From the NCBI GenBank assembly GCA_963799045.1, contig CAWCVN010000005.1:620001-684000 (forward strand): a stretch of 64,000 bases of DNA. The letters run 5' to 3'. The notes beneath the pieces were generated by a model. It worked only from the letters and a program-made list of their open reading frames with translations. It had not been told where the DNA came from and did no database searches. The position numbers and the translations under genes are program-made. This DNA comes from DASRSS01 sp963799045. Lineage in GTDB: Bacteria > Actinomycetota > Actinomycetes > Mycobacteriales > Jatrophihabitantaceae. Position 1 is the first letter of the stretch; the number at the start of each line of letters is the position of its first letter. This document shows positions 51,526 to 60,725 of the stretch, piece by piece.

Positions 51526-52776
51526 TCAGCCGGGTGCCGGCCCCTGGTCCGCCTCGGGCTGCGGACCGGCGTCGTCCCTGCGGTCGCGCGGGTAGGTCCG
51601 CCGGCCGATCCTGAGCACGATCACCGACGCCGCCGCAAGCGTGCTGAGCATCAGCAGGAAGGTGTCGCGCAGGCTCTCGCTGCCCGCGAACACGCTCGAG
51701 GAGACGACGCCGAACAGCAACGGCGCGGCCGCGTCCGCACTCGATCGGAGCACGGAGCGCACCGCCTCAGCGCGTCCCCACAGTGCTGGTCGCATGATGT
51801 CGAGGCGGGCGGCATCGAGCGGCGGGTTCGACATGCCGAGCGCCCAGGCCGCGAGGACGAGCAGCGGCAGCGCCAGCCACCATTTCGTGATCAGCAGGGC
51901 GGGGACGAACAGCGCACCGGCCACCAGCACCGTCGTCCCGGGCACCTCCACCCGGGCCGCGAGCCGCCCTCGGGCGAACAGCCGGTCGGCGAGACGGCCT
52001 CCGGTGAGGACACCGCCGAGCGCCCCGGCCCCGAGCAGCACCGTGAGCATCGAGGCGACGTTCTGCGAGATGCCGTAATGGTGCTGGGCGAGCTCGACGC
52101 CGAACCCGCGGACGCCGGAGAAGAAGAAGTAGCCCAACGCGGATGCGACGATCAGCACCACGTTGGTGCGCACGCGCAGCACCTCGCGCACCGCGTGCAA
52201 CAGGTTCGTCGTCGGCGGGCCGTCGTCGACCGGGTGGTCTCGCTCACCGCGTGGCGGTTCCGGCAGCCGCCGGATCAACCACCACACCAGCAGGCTCGGC
52301 ACGGCGAGGAACAAGAACGGCGCTCGCCACGACAGGCTGGTGAACTGGCCCGCGACGACGAACCCGAAGCCGGCGCCGATCAGTTCGCCGGACAGCACGA
52401 AGCCGTAGATCCGGCCCCGTTCGCCGGCAGGGAACACGTCCCCGATCATCGACGCGATGGCCGGTGCGGCCACGGCGGTGACGGCACCGAGCGCGACCCG
52501 GGCGAGGACCAAGAACAGGTAGCTGGTCGCGGCCCCGGACAGGCACATCGCGACCGCCCAGACAAGGATCGTGCCCGACAGCAGCCGGGTCCGTCGCACC
52601 CGGTCGACCAGCGCGCCGGCGGGGATCGTCGCCGCCGCGCCCACGAGGCTGCTGACGGTCAACAGCAGGCCGATCTCGGACTTGCCGATGTGCAAGGCCG
52701 CCTGCAGGCTCGTCGCGTTCACGCCGACGGTCGCCTTGTCCGCGCTGTCCAGCGAGAGCGCCGCCGCGAACGCCAC
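51526..52776 (-). CDS. MFS transporter, N-terminus uncertain
   Basis: A 416-residue MFS protein with about 12 helices; GALVDRVRRTRLL is the motif-A loop and GRLADRLFARGRL its repeat in the second half. The GTG at 52776 falls inside helix 1. Upstream the frame continues as LDRLLGGPARRNYVV, the expected MFS lead-in, but without a usable start codon. The true start may therefore be further up or a base may be missing. Substrate unknown. The C-terminal tail is rich in Pro, Asp and Gly. Confidence 0.82.
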   Translation of the reverse strand: MAFAAALSLDSADKATVGVNATSLQAALHIGKSEIGLLLTVSSLVGAAATIPAGALVDRVRRTRLLSGTILVWAVAMCLSGAATSYLFLVLARVALGAVTAVAAPAIASMIGDVFPAGERGRIYGFVLSGELIGAGFGFVVAGQFTSLSWRAPFLFLAVPSLLVWWLIRRLPEPPRGERDHPVDDGPPTTNLLHAVREVLRVRTNVVLIVASALGYFFFSGVRGFGVELAQHHYGISQNVASMLTVLLGAGALGGVLTGGRLADRLFARGRLAARVEVPGTTVLVAGALFVPALLITKWWLALPLLVLAAWALGMSNPPLDAARLDIMRPALWGRAEAVRSVLRSSADAAAPLLFGVVSSSVFAGSESLRDTFLLMLSTLAAASVIVLRIGRRTYPRDRRDDAGPQPEADQGPAPG

Positions 52777-52894
52777 GACGTAGTTCCTGCGCGCCGGGCC
52801 CCCGAGCAGCCGGTCGAGACGGCTGACGGCGGCCCGGAGGGAGGTGGGTGCGCGAACGGTCGTGTCCGGGGTCGTAGGGGATGGAGGTCGGGCG

Positions 52895-53089
52895 CTAGTC
52901 CACGAACGCAGCGCCGGCCCCGACCGGCGTCCACGGGCTGCGGCAGACCGATGCGCCGGTCTCGCCGGCCGTCGTGAACCCGCGCGTGGAGGAGACGGGC
53001 GCGAAGCACACAGGCCCGGTCGCCGGCCGGGGCTCGTCCGGGGCGGTGACGGCGAGCGGGATACGGGTGCCGCTCGGTTCGTTGGTCAT
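52895..53089 (-). CDS. Small protein, function unknown
   Basis: A 64-residue protein (MTNEPSGTRIPLAVTAP to VGAGAAFVD) with two cysteines and no membrane helix. It has an ATG preceded by TACTGA 6 nt upstream, the leaderless pattern used by neighbouring genes. It lies 118 bp upstream of the MFS gene on the same strand. No family recognised. Confidence 0.45.
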   Translation of the reverse strand: MTNEPSGTRIPLAVTAPDEPRPATGPVCFAPVSSTRGFTTAGETGASVCRSPWTPVGAGAAFVD

Positions 53090-53095
53090 GCCTGC

Positions 53096-53101
53096 TCAGT
53101 A
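53096..53101 (-). promoter_or_regulatory. -10-like element of the small protein gene
   Basis: TACTGA on the minus strand, 6 nt before the ATG at 53089. Confidence 0.3.
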
Positions 53102-53182
53102 CCCGCAACCGAGCGCGGATAACCCGGCTGCCGGGCCGGGTAGTCACCACCGGAGAGGAGTGCACCGAGCAGGAGAGGCCGT

Positions 53183-53710
53183 ATGTCGAACGTGAGCACC
53201 ACCGCGGTACGCGAGTGGGCCCGGCGCCAGGCGCGCGAGTACAGCAGCGGAAACCCACGGCCCCTGGGCGGATACCTCAAGGTGCTCGGTGTCTACGGCG
53301 GTGCCGTCGTGGGCGCCTCGGGGCTGGGCCGGCTCACGGGCAACGACGTGCCCGAACGTATCGGCCCCTGGGACGTGGTGTTGCTCGCGGTGGCGACACA
53401 TCGGCTCAGCCGCTCCATCGCCAAGGACCCGATCACGAGCCCGCTGCGGGCTCCGTTCACCCGGTACGAGGGGGTCAGCGCGGCAGCGGAGCTGAAGGAG
53501 GAGGTCCGAGGGCACGGCGCGCAGCACTCGCTGGGCGAACTGCTCAGCTGCCCGATGTGCCTGGCTCAGTGGGTCGCGACCGCGTTCGGAGCGGGTATGG
53601 TGTTCGCTCCCCGCCAGACCCGGTTGGTCATGGCAGTGCTCAGCGCGGTGGCCGGCGCGGACTTCCTGCAGTACGTGTACGCGATCGCGCAGCAGCGAGC
53701 GGGCGAGTGA
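53183..53710 (+). CDS. DUF1360-family membrane protein
   Basis: A 175-residue protein. The DUF1360 signature is visible as DVVLLAVATHRLSRSIAKDPITSPLRAPFTRYEG, followed by GELLSCPMCLAQWVATAF with two cysteines. Two or three helices are predicted. The family occurs in Bacillus spore-related and actinobacterial proteins; its function is unknown. GGAGAGG precedes the ATG at 53183. It opens the rightward operon that runs to the LLM gene at 60623. Confidence 0.82.
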   Translation: MSNVSTTAVREWARRQAREYSSGNPRPLGGYLKVLGVYGGAVVGASGLGRLTGNDVPERIGPWDVVLLAVATHRLSRSIAKDPITSPLRAPFTRYEGVSAAAELKEEVRGHGAQHSLGELLSCPMCLAQWVATAFGAGMVFAPRQTRLVMAVLSAVAGADFLQYVYAIAQQRAGE

Positions 53711-53762
53711 TGTGTCCGGCCTTGGCGGGCAACACCGCAGGGACACCGACCAGGAGGCAATC

Positions 53763-54242
53763 ATGACCGTGCTGTCGCAGCAAGACGACGAACGCAGCCA
53801 CACCGAGCTGCCACCCCCGAACGGCGCGCCAACGCCGAAGCACAGCGCGGACGGGGCGTCCGAGGCCACCGTCGGCGAGCTGGTGGCGCACCTGAGCGGG
53901 CAGCTGACGCGGCTCGCGCGTGACGAGATCGCCTTGGCGGAGTTGGAGGCGAAGCAGCGGGGCAAGCGGGCCGGCGTCGCAGTGGGTGCGGTCGGCTTCG
54001 GTGGTGTGCTCGCCTTTCTCGGGGCGTGTTGCTTTGTCACCGCCGCGATCATCGCGCTGGCGATGATCATGCGCCCGTGGGGCTCGGCGCTGTGTGTCGG
54101 AGCAGGGCTGATCATCGCCTCCGGCATGTTGGGCACGCCCGGCCTGTGGGGCTTGCGCCGGACGCGCAAGGGTGCCGGCCGCGAGTCGGTCGAGAGCGTC
54201 AAGGCGGACGTCAGCGCGGTGCGTGAGGCGGTACGCCGGTGA
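53763..54242 (+). CDS. Putative actinobacterial holin-X-like membrane protein (phage holin family / DUF1469-like)
   Basis: A 159-residue protein: a hydrophilic N-terminus (to about 45), an amphipathic helix LTRLARDEIALAELEAKQRGKRAG, and two close membrane helices (near GAVGFGGVLAFLGACCFV and LCVGAGLIIASGMLGT). This is the arrangement of actinobacterial holin-X-like proteins, which are chromosomal and not known to lyse cells. GGAGG lies before the ATG. Its stop overlaps the DUF3618 GTG, a regular gene partnership. Confidence 0.82.
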   Translation: MTVLSQQDDERSHTELPPPNGAPTPKHSADGASEATVGELVAHLSGQLTRLARDEIALAELEAKQRGKRAGVAVGAVGFGGVLAFLGACCFVTAAIIALAMIMRPWGSALCVGAGLIIASGMLGTPGLWGLRRTRKGAGRESVESVKADVSAVREAVRR

Positions 54243-54577
54243 GCGACATCGACAAGATCCGCTCGGAGATCGAGCTGACCCGATCCGAGCTCGCCGACAC
54301 CGTCGACGCCTTGCAGGCCAAGCTGGACGTCAAGGCGATGGTCAAGATCCGAGCCGAGGAGGCGGGCGGCCGCGCGGCCCACGCCGCGGCGGTGCGGTAC
54401 GCGCAGGCCAAGGCCGAGGCGCCGCCTCAGGTCCGGCAGGCCATCGAGCGGGCCGAACGGCTCGCCGCACCCGTCGTGGAGAGGGCGAAGCAGGACAAGA
54501 AGCAGACACTGCGGATTGTCATCGGCACCGCCGTGGCGATCATCGTCGTACGCCGCCTTCGCCGCGCAGGACGGTGA
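54239..54577 (+). CDS. DUF3618-family protein
   Basis: A 112-residue protein with the DUF3618 N-terminal motif IDKIRSEIELTRSELADTVDALQAKLDVK, a basic helical middle, and one C-terminal membrane helix (LRIVIGTAVAIIVVRRL). The family is paired with holin-X-like genes in actinobacteria and is thought to work at the membrane. It overlaps both neighbours by GTGA, so it is translationally coupled to the downstream molybdenum hydroxylase genes as well. Confidence 0.85.
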   Translation: MSDIDKIRSEIELTRSELADTVDALQAKLDVKAMVKIRAEEAGGRAAHAAAVRYAQAKAEAPPQVRQAIERAERLAAPVVERAKQDKKQTLRIVIGTAVAIIVVRRLRRAGR

Positions 54578-55098
54578 GCCGGGTGCGATCACCGGACATC
54601 AGCAGCTGGGTCACGCTGACGGTCAACCGTCGAGAGCATCACCTCGAACTCGACAACCGGACAACCCTCCTGGACGCACTGCGCGAGCACCTCGACCTCA
54701 CCGGCACGAAGAAGGGCTGTGACCACGGCCAGTGCGGGGCGTGCACGGTCCTCGTGGACGGGCGGCGGGCGAACTCGTGCCTGCTGTTCGCCGTCGCTGT
54801 GAAAGGCCGGGACGTGACGACGATCGAAGGACTCGCTCCGGGCGGCGAGCCACACCCGATGCAGCGCGCGTTCGCCGCGCACGACGCGTTGCAGTGCGGC
54901 TACTGCACTCCGGGGCAGATCTGCTCCGCGACCGGCATGCTCGCCGAGGCCGCCGAAGGGTGGCCCTCGGCGGTAACCACGGGCGAGCGGCCGGCACGGC
55001 TGGACGACGCGGAGATCCGCGAGCGCATGAGCGGGAACCTCTGCAGGTGCGGTGCGTATGTCAACATCGTCGCTGCGATCGAGCAGGTCGCCGGATGA
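54574..55098 (+). CDS. Molybdenum hydroxylase [2Fe-2S] subunit (PaoA/YagT-like)
   Basis: A 174-residue subunit with two [2Fe-2S] clusters: the plant-ferredoxin type CDHGQCGACTVLVDGRRANSC and the C-terminal type CGYCTPGQ plus NLCRCGAY. It carries electrons from the molybdenum centre to FAD. Start: GTG 54574, overlapping the DUF3618 stop. There is no Tat signal, unlike E. coli PaoA, so the complex is probably cytoplasmic. It is the first of three consecutive subunits. Confidence 0.92.
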   Translation: MSRVRSPDISSWVTLTVNRREHHLELDNRTTLLDALREHLDLTGTKKGCDHGQCGACTVLVDGRRANSCLLFAVAVKGRDVTTIEGLAPGGEPHPMQRAFAAHDALQCGYCTPGQICSATGMLAEAAEGWPSAVTTGERPARLDDAEIRERMSGNLCRCGAYVNIVAAIEQVAG

Positions 55099-56078
55099 GG
55101 CAGTTCGCCTACGAGCGCGCGACCCAGGTCGCGCACGCGATGCGACTACAGGCGGTGACACCGGACTCGCGGTACCTGGCCGGTGGCACGAACCTGGTGG
55201 ACCTGATGAAGCTGGGGGTGGAACGGCCCGAGCTGGTCATCGACGTGACGGCCCTGCCCTTCGACTTCGTCTCCGAGACCGACGACGGCGACCTGCAGAT
55301 CGGAGCCACCGTCCGCAACGGCGACTTGGCCGCGCACCAACGGGTGCGGGAGCGTTACCCAGCACTGAGCCAGGCGCTGGTGGCCGGCGCATCCGGCCAG
55401 ATCCGCAATCTCGCGACGGTCGGCGGAAACCTGCTGCAACGGACCCGGTGTTCCTATTTCCAGGACGTCACCAAGCCGTGCAACAAGCGCGATCCCGGCA
55501 GCGGCTGCCCGGCGATCGAGGGGGAGCACCGCAACCTCGCGATCCTCGGCGGCTCCGAAAACTGCGTCGCGACGCATCCGTCGGACATGGCCGTGGCGCT
55601 CATGGCCCTCGGCGCCGTGGTGCACATTCAGGACCCCTCCGGTCCCATCCAGGTGCCGCTGCACGATTTCTACCGGCTCCCCGGGGACCAGCCGCACCGG
55701 GACACGACGCTCCGGCCGGGCGCCGTGATCACCGCGGTGACCCTGCCGCCGCCGCTGGGCAGGTCGCGCTACCGCAAGGTGCGTGAGCGCGCATCGTTCG
55801 CCTTCGCGCTCGGATCGGTCGCCGCCGTGCTCGACACCGAAGCGGGTGGCGTCCGTGACGCCCGCATCGCGCTCGGTGGTGTCGCGCCGATGCCCTGGCG
55901 GGCGCTGCGCGCCGAGGACGCGCTCCGCGGCGCTCGGCTCGACGAGCCGACCGTCCGGGCCGCCGCGGAGGAGGAGTTGGCGCAGGCGCGCCCGCTTCGG
56001 GACAACGGCTACAAGGTTCCGCTGCTGACCAACCTGATCACGCAGGTGCTGCTGGACCTGGGGGAGGCTGCCCCGTGA
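55095..56078 (+). CDS. Molybdenum hydroxylase FAD subunit (PaoB/YagS-like)
   Basis: A 327-residue FAD subunit of the xanthine-dehydrogenase family. The FAD motif is LAGGTNLVDLMKLG and a second glycine-rich stretch is IRNLATVGGNLLQRTRC. Four cysteines, Cys119, Cys129, Cys138 and Cys157 (RTRCSYFQDVTKPCNKRD onward), match the extra [4Fe-4S] cluster of PaoB, which sets this enzyme near the E. coli periplasmic aldehyde oxidase rather than xanthine dehydrogenase. The ATG overlaps the upstream stop (ATGA). Confidence 0.92.
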   Translation: MRQFAYERATQVAHAMRLQAVTPDSRYLAGGTNLVDLMKLGVERPELVIDVTALPFDFVSETDDGDLQIGATVRNGDLAAHQRVRERYPALSQALVAGASGQIRNLATVGGNLLQRTRCSYFQDVTKPCNKRDPGSGCPAIEGEHRNLAILGGSENCVATHPSDMAVALMALGAVVHIQDPSGPIQVPLHDFYRLPGDQPHRDTTLRPGAVITAVTLPPPLGRSRYRKVRERASFAFALGSVAAVLDTEAGGVRDARIALGGVAPMPWRALRAEDALRGARLDEPTVRAAAEEELAQARPLRDNGYKVPLLTNLITQVLLDLGEAAP

Positions 56079-58162
56079 CCGCGGTCGATCGCACCGCTCA
56101 CGCGCCCACCGAGCGCGTCGACGCCGAGGTGAAGGTGACCGGGGGCGCCCGCTACGCGGCTGAGATCACCACGCCCGGGAAGACCTACGGCCACATCCTG
56201 CAGGCAACGATCGCGCGCGGGCGGGTGACGGCCGTGGACGCCGAACACGCGCTGTCATTGCCTGGGGTGCTCGCCGTGATCACACACGAGAACGCCGGGC
56301 GGCTGGCCGACGTCGGCGACGGCGAGCTTCTCCTTCTGCAGGACGACCGGGTCGACTACCGCGGCCAGGTTGTCGGCCTGGTGGTCGCCGAGTCCCTCGA
56401 GCAGGCGCGCGCGGCCGCCGACACCGTCCGCGTCGAGTACGCCGCGCAGCCGCACGACGTCGTGCTGCGCACCGACCATCCGGACGTGTACACGCCGGCG
56501 ACGGTGAATTCTAACTCTGCAAGCGAGACCGCCGCCGGTGACGTCGACGCGGCGCTGTGCGAGGCACCGGTGACGGTCGACCAGACCTATCACACGCCGG
56601 CGCAGCACAACAGCCCGATGGAGCCGCATGCGGCAACCGCGTCCTGGGGCCGCGACGGTCTGGTCGTCCACGACTCGAGCCAGGGCGTCGCCACCGTGCG
56701 CGACCAGCTGTCCCGGCTGTTCGCGCTGGATGCGCAGTCGGTGCGCGTCATCTCCCAACACGTCGGCGGCGGCTTCGGCGCCAAGGGATCGGCCCGCCCG
56801 CATGTCGTGCTTGCGGCCCTCGCGGCCCGGCTCGTAAACCGGCCCGTCTGCGTCACCCTCACCCGGCAGCAGATGTTCGCGCTGGTCGGGTACCGCACAC
56901 CGACACACCAACGGATCCGGCTGGGAGCAGATCAGGACGGCCGGCTCAGCGCCCTGGACCACCTCGCGTACTCACAGACCTCCCGCATCCACGAATTCGC
57001 CGAGCAGACAGCGACGATCACGCGGGTGCTCTACGGCACGCCGAGCCTGCGTACCCGCCACCGCCTGCTGCGCCTCGATGTGCCTACGCCGCGATGGATG
57101 CGCGCTCCCGGCGAGACGCCGGGCTCGTTCGCGATCGAGTGCGCGATGGACGAGCTCGCGGAAGCGGTAGGCGTCGACCCCGTGGAGCTGCGCCTGCGCA
57201 ACGACGCTCAGGTCGAGCCCGACTCGGGACTTCCCTTCAGCAGCCGGAACCTCGCCGGCTGCCTGCGGGAGGGTGCGCGGCGGTTCGGCTGGGCCGGCCG
57301 CGACGACCGCCCGGCGACCCGCCGTGCGGGCAGGTGGTCCGTCGGGACCGGTGTCGCCTCGGCTACCTACCCGGCCCGCAGCTCGCCGTCCACCGCGACC
57401 GTGTCCGTCGACGCCGACGGTCGGGCGCTGGTGCAGATCGCCGCGGCGGACATCGGCACCGGCGCGCGCACCGCGCTGACCCAGATCGCGGCCGAGCAGC
57501 TGCGCCTGCCCATCGAGCGGGTGGGCACCGAGATCGCCGACACCGACTTCGGACACGCACCGGTCGCGGGCGGCTCGATGGGGACGGCGTCGTGGGGATG
57601 GGCGGTGGCCAAGGCCTGCCGCAGGTTGCGCGAGTTGCTCATCGGCGGCGTGCCGCCTGAGGGGCTGCGGGTCCGGGTCGACACCCAGGAGGACATCTCC
57701 GCGCAGGCCGCGCTGGCGCGGCACGGCTTCGGTGCCCAGTTCGCCGAGGTCGCCGTCGACACCTCGACCGGCGAGGTGCGGGTGTCGCGGATGCTCGGCG
57801 TGTTCGCCGCGGGCCGCATGGTGAATCCCACGACCGCGCGGTCCCAGTTCATCGGAGGCATGACGATGGGCCTGGGCATGGCGCTGCACGAGGAGGGCGT
57901 CATGGATCCGCTGTTCGGCGACTACCTGAACCACGATCTGGCGCAGTACCACATCCCCGTCAACGCAGACGTGCCGGACATCGACGTCAGCTGGCTCGAC
58001 GAACGCGACGAGGACGTGAACCTGCTGGGGATCAAGGGCATCGGCGAGATCGGCATCGTCGGCGCCGCGGCAGCGATCGCGAACGCGGTCTGGCACGCCA
58101 CCGGGGTGCGGCAGCGCAGCCTGCCGATCCGGCCGGATCGTGTCCTGGAGCCGGGGGCGTGA
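56075..58162 (+). CDS. Molybdenum hydroxylase catalytic subunit (PaoC/YagR-like)
   Basis: A 695-residue molybdenum-cofactor subunit. Conserved blocks include GGARYAAEI, QHVGGGFGAKGSARPHV, YRTPTHQRIRLG and the catalytic glutamate region LGIKGIGEIGIVGAAAAIANA. It hydroxylates aldehydes or N-heterocycles with water-derived oxygen. Together with the two preceding genes it forms an alpha-beta-gamma complex like PaoABC. No insertion chaperone of the XdhC/PaoD type follows; the next gene is an exporter. Starts GTG 56075, overlapping by 4 bp. Confidence 0.93.
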   Translation: MTAVDRTAHAPTERVDAEVKVTGGARYAAEITTPGKTYGHILQATIARGRVTAVDAEHALSLPGVLAVITHENAGRLADVGDGELLLLQDDRVDYRGQVVGLVVAESLEQARAAADTVRVEYAAQPHDVVLRTDHPDVYTPATVNSNSASETAAGDVDAALCEAPVTVDQTYHTPAQHNSPMEPHAATASWGRDGLVVHDSSQGVATVRDQLSRLFALDAQSVRVISQHVGGGFGAKGSARPHVVLAALAARLVNRPVCVTLTRQQMFALVGYRTPTHQRIRLGADQDGRLSALDHLAYSQTSRIHEFAEQTATITRVLYGTPSLRTRHRLLRLDVPTPRWMRAPGETPGSFAIECAMDELAEAVGVDPVELRLRNDAQVEPDSGLPFSSRNLAGCLREGARRFGWAGRDDRPATRRAGRWSVGTGVASATYPARSSPSTATVSVDADGRALVQIAAADIGTGARTALTQIAAEQLRLPIERVGTEIADTDFGHAPVAGGSMGTASWGWAVAKACRRLRELLIGGVPPEGLRVRVDTQEDISAQAALARHGFGAQFAEVAVDTSTGEVRVSRMLGVFAAGRMVNPTTARSQFIGGMTMGLGMALHEEGVMDPLFGDYLNHDLAQYHIPVNADVPDIDVSWLDERDEDVNLLGIKGIGEIGIVGAAAAIANAVWHATGVRQRSLPIRPDRVLEPGA

Positions 58163-59634
58163 CGGCGACCGAGACCGAGCGCACCGGCACCGGTACCGGC
58201 CCCGACCCGAACCGCTGGCGAGCGCTGGCGATCTGCCTGGTCGGCGGCTTCATGGTGCTGCTCGACGTGTCGATCGTGAACGTCGCGTTGCCGGCGATCC
58301 GGGTCGGGCTGCATGCACCGCCGAGCGACTTGCAGTGGGTGGTGTCGGGCTATGCGTTGACGTTCGGCCTGCTTCTCGTCCCCGCCGGGCGCTTCGGCGA
58401 TGTGCGCGGCCGGCGGACGGTCTTCGTCGGTTCGCTCGCGCTGTTCACGCTGGCGAGCGCCGCCTGCGGTGCGGCGCCGGGAAGCGGCTGGCTGGTGCTG
58501 GCGAGACTCGTGCAGGGTCTCGCGGGTGGCACGCTGACCCCGCAGATCAGCGCGCTGATCCAAGAGCTGTTCTCCGGCGCCGAACGGGGCAAGGCCTTCG
58601 GGGTGTTCGGGGCGGTCATCGGCATCTCCACCGCCGTCGGCCCGCTGCTCGGCGGACTGTTGATCTCGCTGTTCGGCGAGGCCCAGGGTTGGCGGGCAGT
58701 GTTCTTCGTCAACGTCCCGATCGGCCTGGCGGCGATGCCGATCGCGTGGCGGCTCATTCCCGGTCCCGGCAAGCAACAGCGCGGAAAGCGCCACGATTAC
58801 GACCCGGTGGGCGTCGTGTTGATCGGTGGCGGCGCGGTGCTGCTGCTCCTGCCGTTCGTGCAGGAACGGGTGTGGCCGGGGCCGTGGAAGTGGGTGCTGC
58901 TGCCCGCGGCGGCGGTGGTGCTGCTCGCCTTCGTCCTCTGGGACCGGCGCTACTCGGCCCGGGGCCACGAGCCGGTCGTGGACCTGGACCTGTTCCGGCG
59001 GCGCTCCTACGCGTTCGGCACCTCGATGATCACGCTGTACTTCGCGGGGTTCACGCCACTGTTTTTCGTGTTCACCCTGTACCTGCAGGTCGGCCTGAAG
59101 TACTCGGCGCTCGCGGCCGGGCTCGCGATCACCCCCTTCGCGATCGGGTCAGGCGTGTCGGCGGCGCTCGGCGGTCGCGTCGTGCACCGCTTCGGCCGAC
59201 GCCTCGTGGCGGCCGGCTTGTGCCTCGTGGCGGCCGGCTTGGCCGGCACGGTGCTTGCCGTGTCTGCCGTGCCGCGAAACGGAACCGGCTGGGCGACGCT
59301 CGCGCCGCTGCTGCTGGGCGGTCTGGGCAACGGGCTGGTGATCACGCCGAACCAGACCGTGACGCTGTCGGAGGTGCCGGTACCCCGCGCGGGGACCGCG
59401 GGTGGCCTGCTGCAGACCGGCCAGCGTATCGGCGCGGCCATCGGCATCGCGGCCGTCGGCTCGGTGTTCTTCGCTCAGGTGGCCGGCACGCGGGACTACG
59501 CCGGCGCCTTCCGGAACGGCATCCTCGTCGCGCTCGCGTTCGTAGCTGCCGCGCTGCTGATCGCGAGCGCGGACATCGTGGTAGAGCGTGCCGCAGATAG
59601 TGGGCGACATGCCCTGGGTAGTCCACCGTCATGA
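58159..59634 (+). CDS. DHA2-type MFS drug exporter
   Basis: A 491-residue transporter with 14 helices of the EmrB/QacA type. The N-terminal FMVLLDVSIVNVALPAI is the family hallmark (motif D1), motif A is GRFGDVRGRRTV, and motif C is GVFGAVIGISTAVGPLLGG. It probably exports a toxic compound using the proton gradient. Start: GTG 58159 overlapping the hydroxylase stop; its own stop overlaps the next ATG. Being coupled to an oxidoreductase suggests it exports the product or the toxic substrate, which is inference. Confidence 0.92.
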   Translation: MTATETERTGTGTGPDPNRWRALAICLVGGFMVLLDVSIVNVALPAIRVGLHAPPSDLQWVVSGYALTFGLLLVPAGRFGDVRGRRTVFVGSLALFTLASAACGAAPGSGWLVLARLVQGLAGGTLTPQISALIQELFSGAERGKAFGVFGAVIGISTAVGPLLGGLLISLFGEAQGWRAVFFVNVPIGLAAMPIAWRLIPGPGKQQRGKRHDYDPVGVVLIGGGAVLLLLPFVQERVWPGPWKWVLLPAAAVVLLAFVLWDRRYSARGHEPVVDLDLFRRRSYAFGTSMITLYFAGFTPLFFVFTLYLQVGLKYSALAAGLAITPFAIGSGVSAALGGRVVHRFGRRLVAAGLCLVAAGLAGTVLAVSAVPRNGTGWATLAPLLLGGLGNGLVITPNQTVTLSEVPVPRAGTAGGLLQTGQRIGAAIGIAAVGSVFFAQVAGTRDYAGAFRNGILVALAFVAAALLIASADIVVERAADSGRHALGSPPS

Positions 59635-60623
59635 CGCGATTCGGATACACGTTGATGTGCGAGCAGCGAGGCCCACGCGAGCTGGTCGAGGATGCCGCCG
59701 CGGCAGAACACGCCGGCTTCGACTTCGAGGTGATGAGCGACCACTACTTCCCGTGGCTGGCCAGTCAGGGCCACTCACCGAACGCGTGGGTGACGCTCGG
59801 GGCCGTGACCCAGGCGACCGAGCGGGTGCAGCTGATGACCTACGTGACCTGCCCGACCATGCGGTATCACCCCGCCGTCGTCGCCCAGCAGGCCGCGACG
59901 CTCGGGCTGGTGAGCGACGGCCGGTTCACGCTCGGCCTCGGTGCGGGGGAGAATCTGAACGAGCACATCGTCGGCCGTGGTTGGCCGCCGGTCAACGTGC
60001 GCCACGAGATGCTGCGCGAGGCCGTGCACATCATCGGTGAGCTGTTCGCGGGCGGGTACGTGAACTTCGCCGGCGAGCACTTCCGGGTCGACTCGGCGAA
60101 GCTGTGGGACATCGGGGAGCCACCGCCCCGGATCGGGGTCGCCGCCTCCGGGCCGCAGTCTGCCCGCCTGGCCGGCGAGCTGGCCGACATGCTGATCGCG
60201 GTGCAGCCGCAGGCAGAGCTCGGTGCGGCCTTCGACGCCGCCGGCGGCGGGGGCAAGCCGCGGGTGGGGCAGGTTCCGATCTGCTGGGATCCGTCGCGGG
60301 AGGTCGCGGTGCGCAGAGCACATGACCAGTTCCGCTGGTTCGGCGGTGGCTGGAAGGTCAACGCCGAGCTGCCCGGCACCGCGGCATTCGCAGGTGCGAC
60401 GCAGTTCGTCACCGAGGAGGAGGTCGCCGGCGCGATTCCCTGCGGACCGGACGTCGAGGCCCACGTGGAAGCCGTGCGCGGGTTCGTCGACGCCGGCTTC
60501 ACCGACGTGGCGGTGGTGCAGGTCGGGGGAGGCAGCCAGCCGGCGTTCCTGGACTGGGCGCAGCGGGAGCTGGTACCGGCCCTGCGCGAGCTGACCGGGG
60601 GGCGGGTTGCCGCGGCGGTTTAG
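59631..60623 (+). CDS. F420-dependent LLM-class oxidoreductase
   Basis: A 330-residue luciferase-like monooxygenase-fold enzyme related to F420-dependent glucose-6-phosphate dehydrogenase. Visible blocks are FGYTLMCEQRGPRELVEDAAAAE, FEVMSDHYFPW, GRFTLGLGAGENLNEHIVG, PRIGVAASGPQSARLAGE and a C-terminal FVDAGFTDVAVVQVGG. It probably uses coenzyme F420; the substrate is unknown. The ATG overlaps the exporter stop (ATGA), so the operon ends here or shortly after. No signal peptide. Confidence 0.88.
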   Translation: MTRFGYTLMCEQRGPRELVEDAAAAEHAGFDFEVMSDHYFPWLASQGHSPNAWVTLGAVTQATERVQLMTYVTCPTMRYHPAVVAQQAATLGLVSDGRFTLGLGAGENLNEHIVGRGWPPVNVRHEMLREAVHIIGELFAGGYVNFAGEHFRVDSAKLWDIGEPPPRIGVAASGPQSARLAGELADMLIAVQPQAELGAAFDAAGGGGKPRVGQVPICWDPSREVAVRRAHDQFRWFGGGWKVNAELPGTAAFAGATQFVTEEEVAGAIPCGPDVEAHVEAVRGFVDAGFTDVAVVQVGGGSQPAFLDWAQRELVPALRELTGGRVAAAV

Positions 60624-60725
60624 CCGCCGATCCAGTCGGGTACAACGCCGGGCACGATGTGTCCGCAACTGGCCTGGACAGCAGCGCCCGCCGGAAACTA
60701 TCGTCGTTCTTCCCGGGAGTTCACG

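Noticed and set aside
53763..54242. Prophage, suggested by the holin-like protein
   Set aside because: No other phage genes are nearby, and this holin-X-like family is chromosomal and paired with DUF3618 in actinobacteria.
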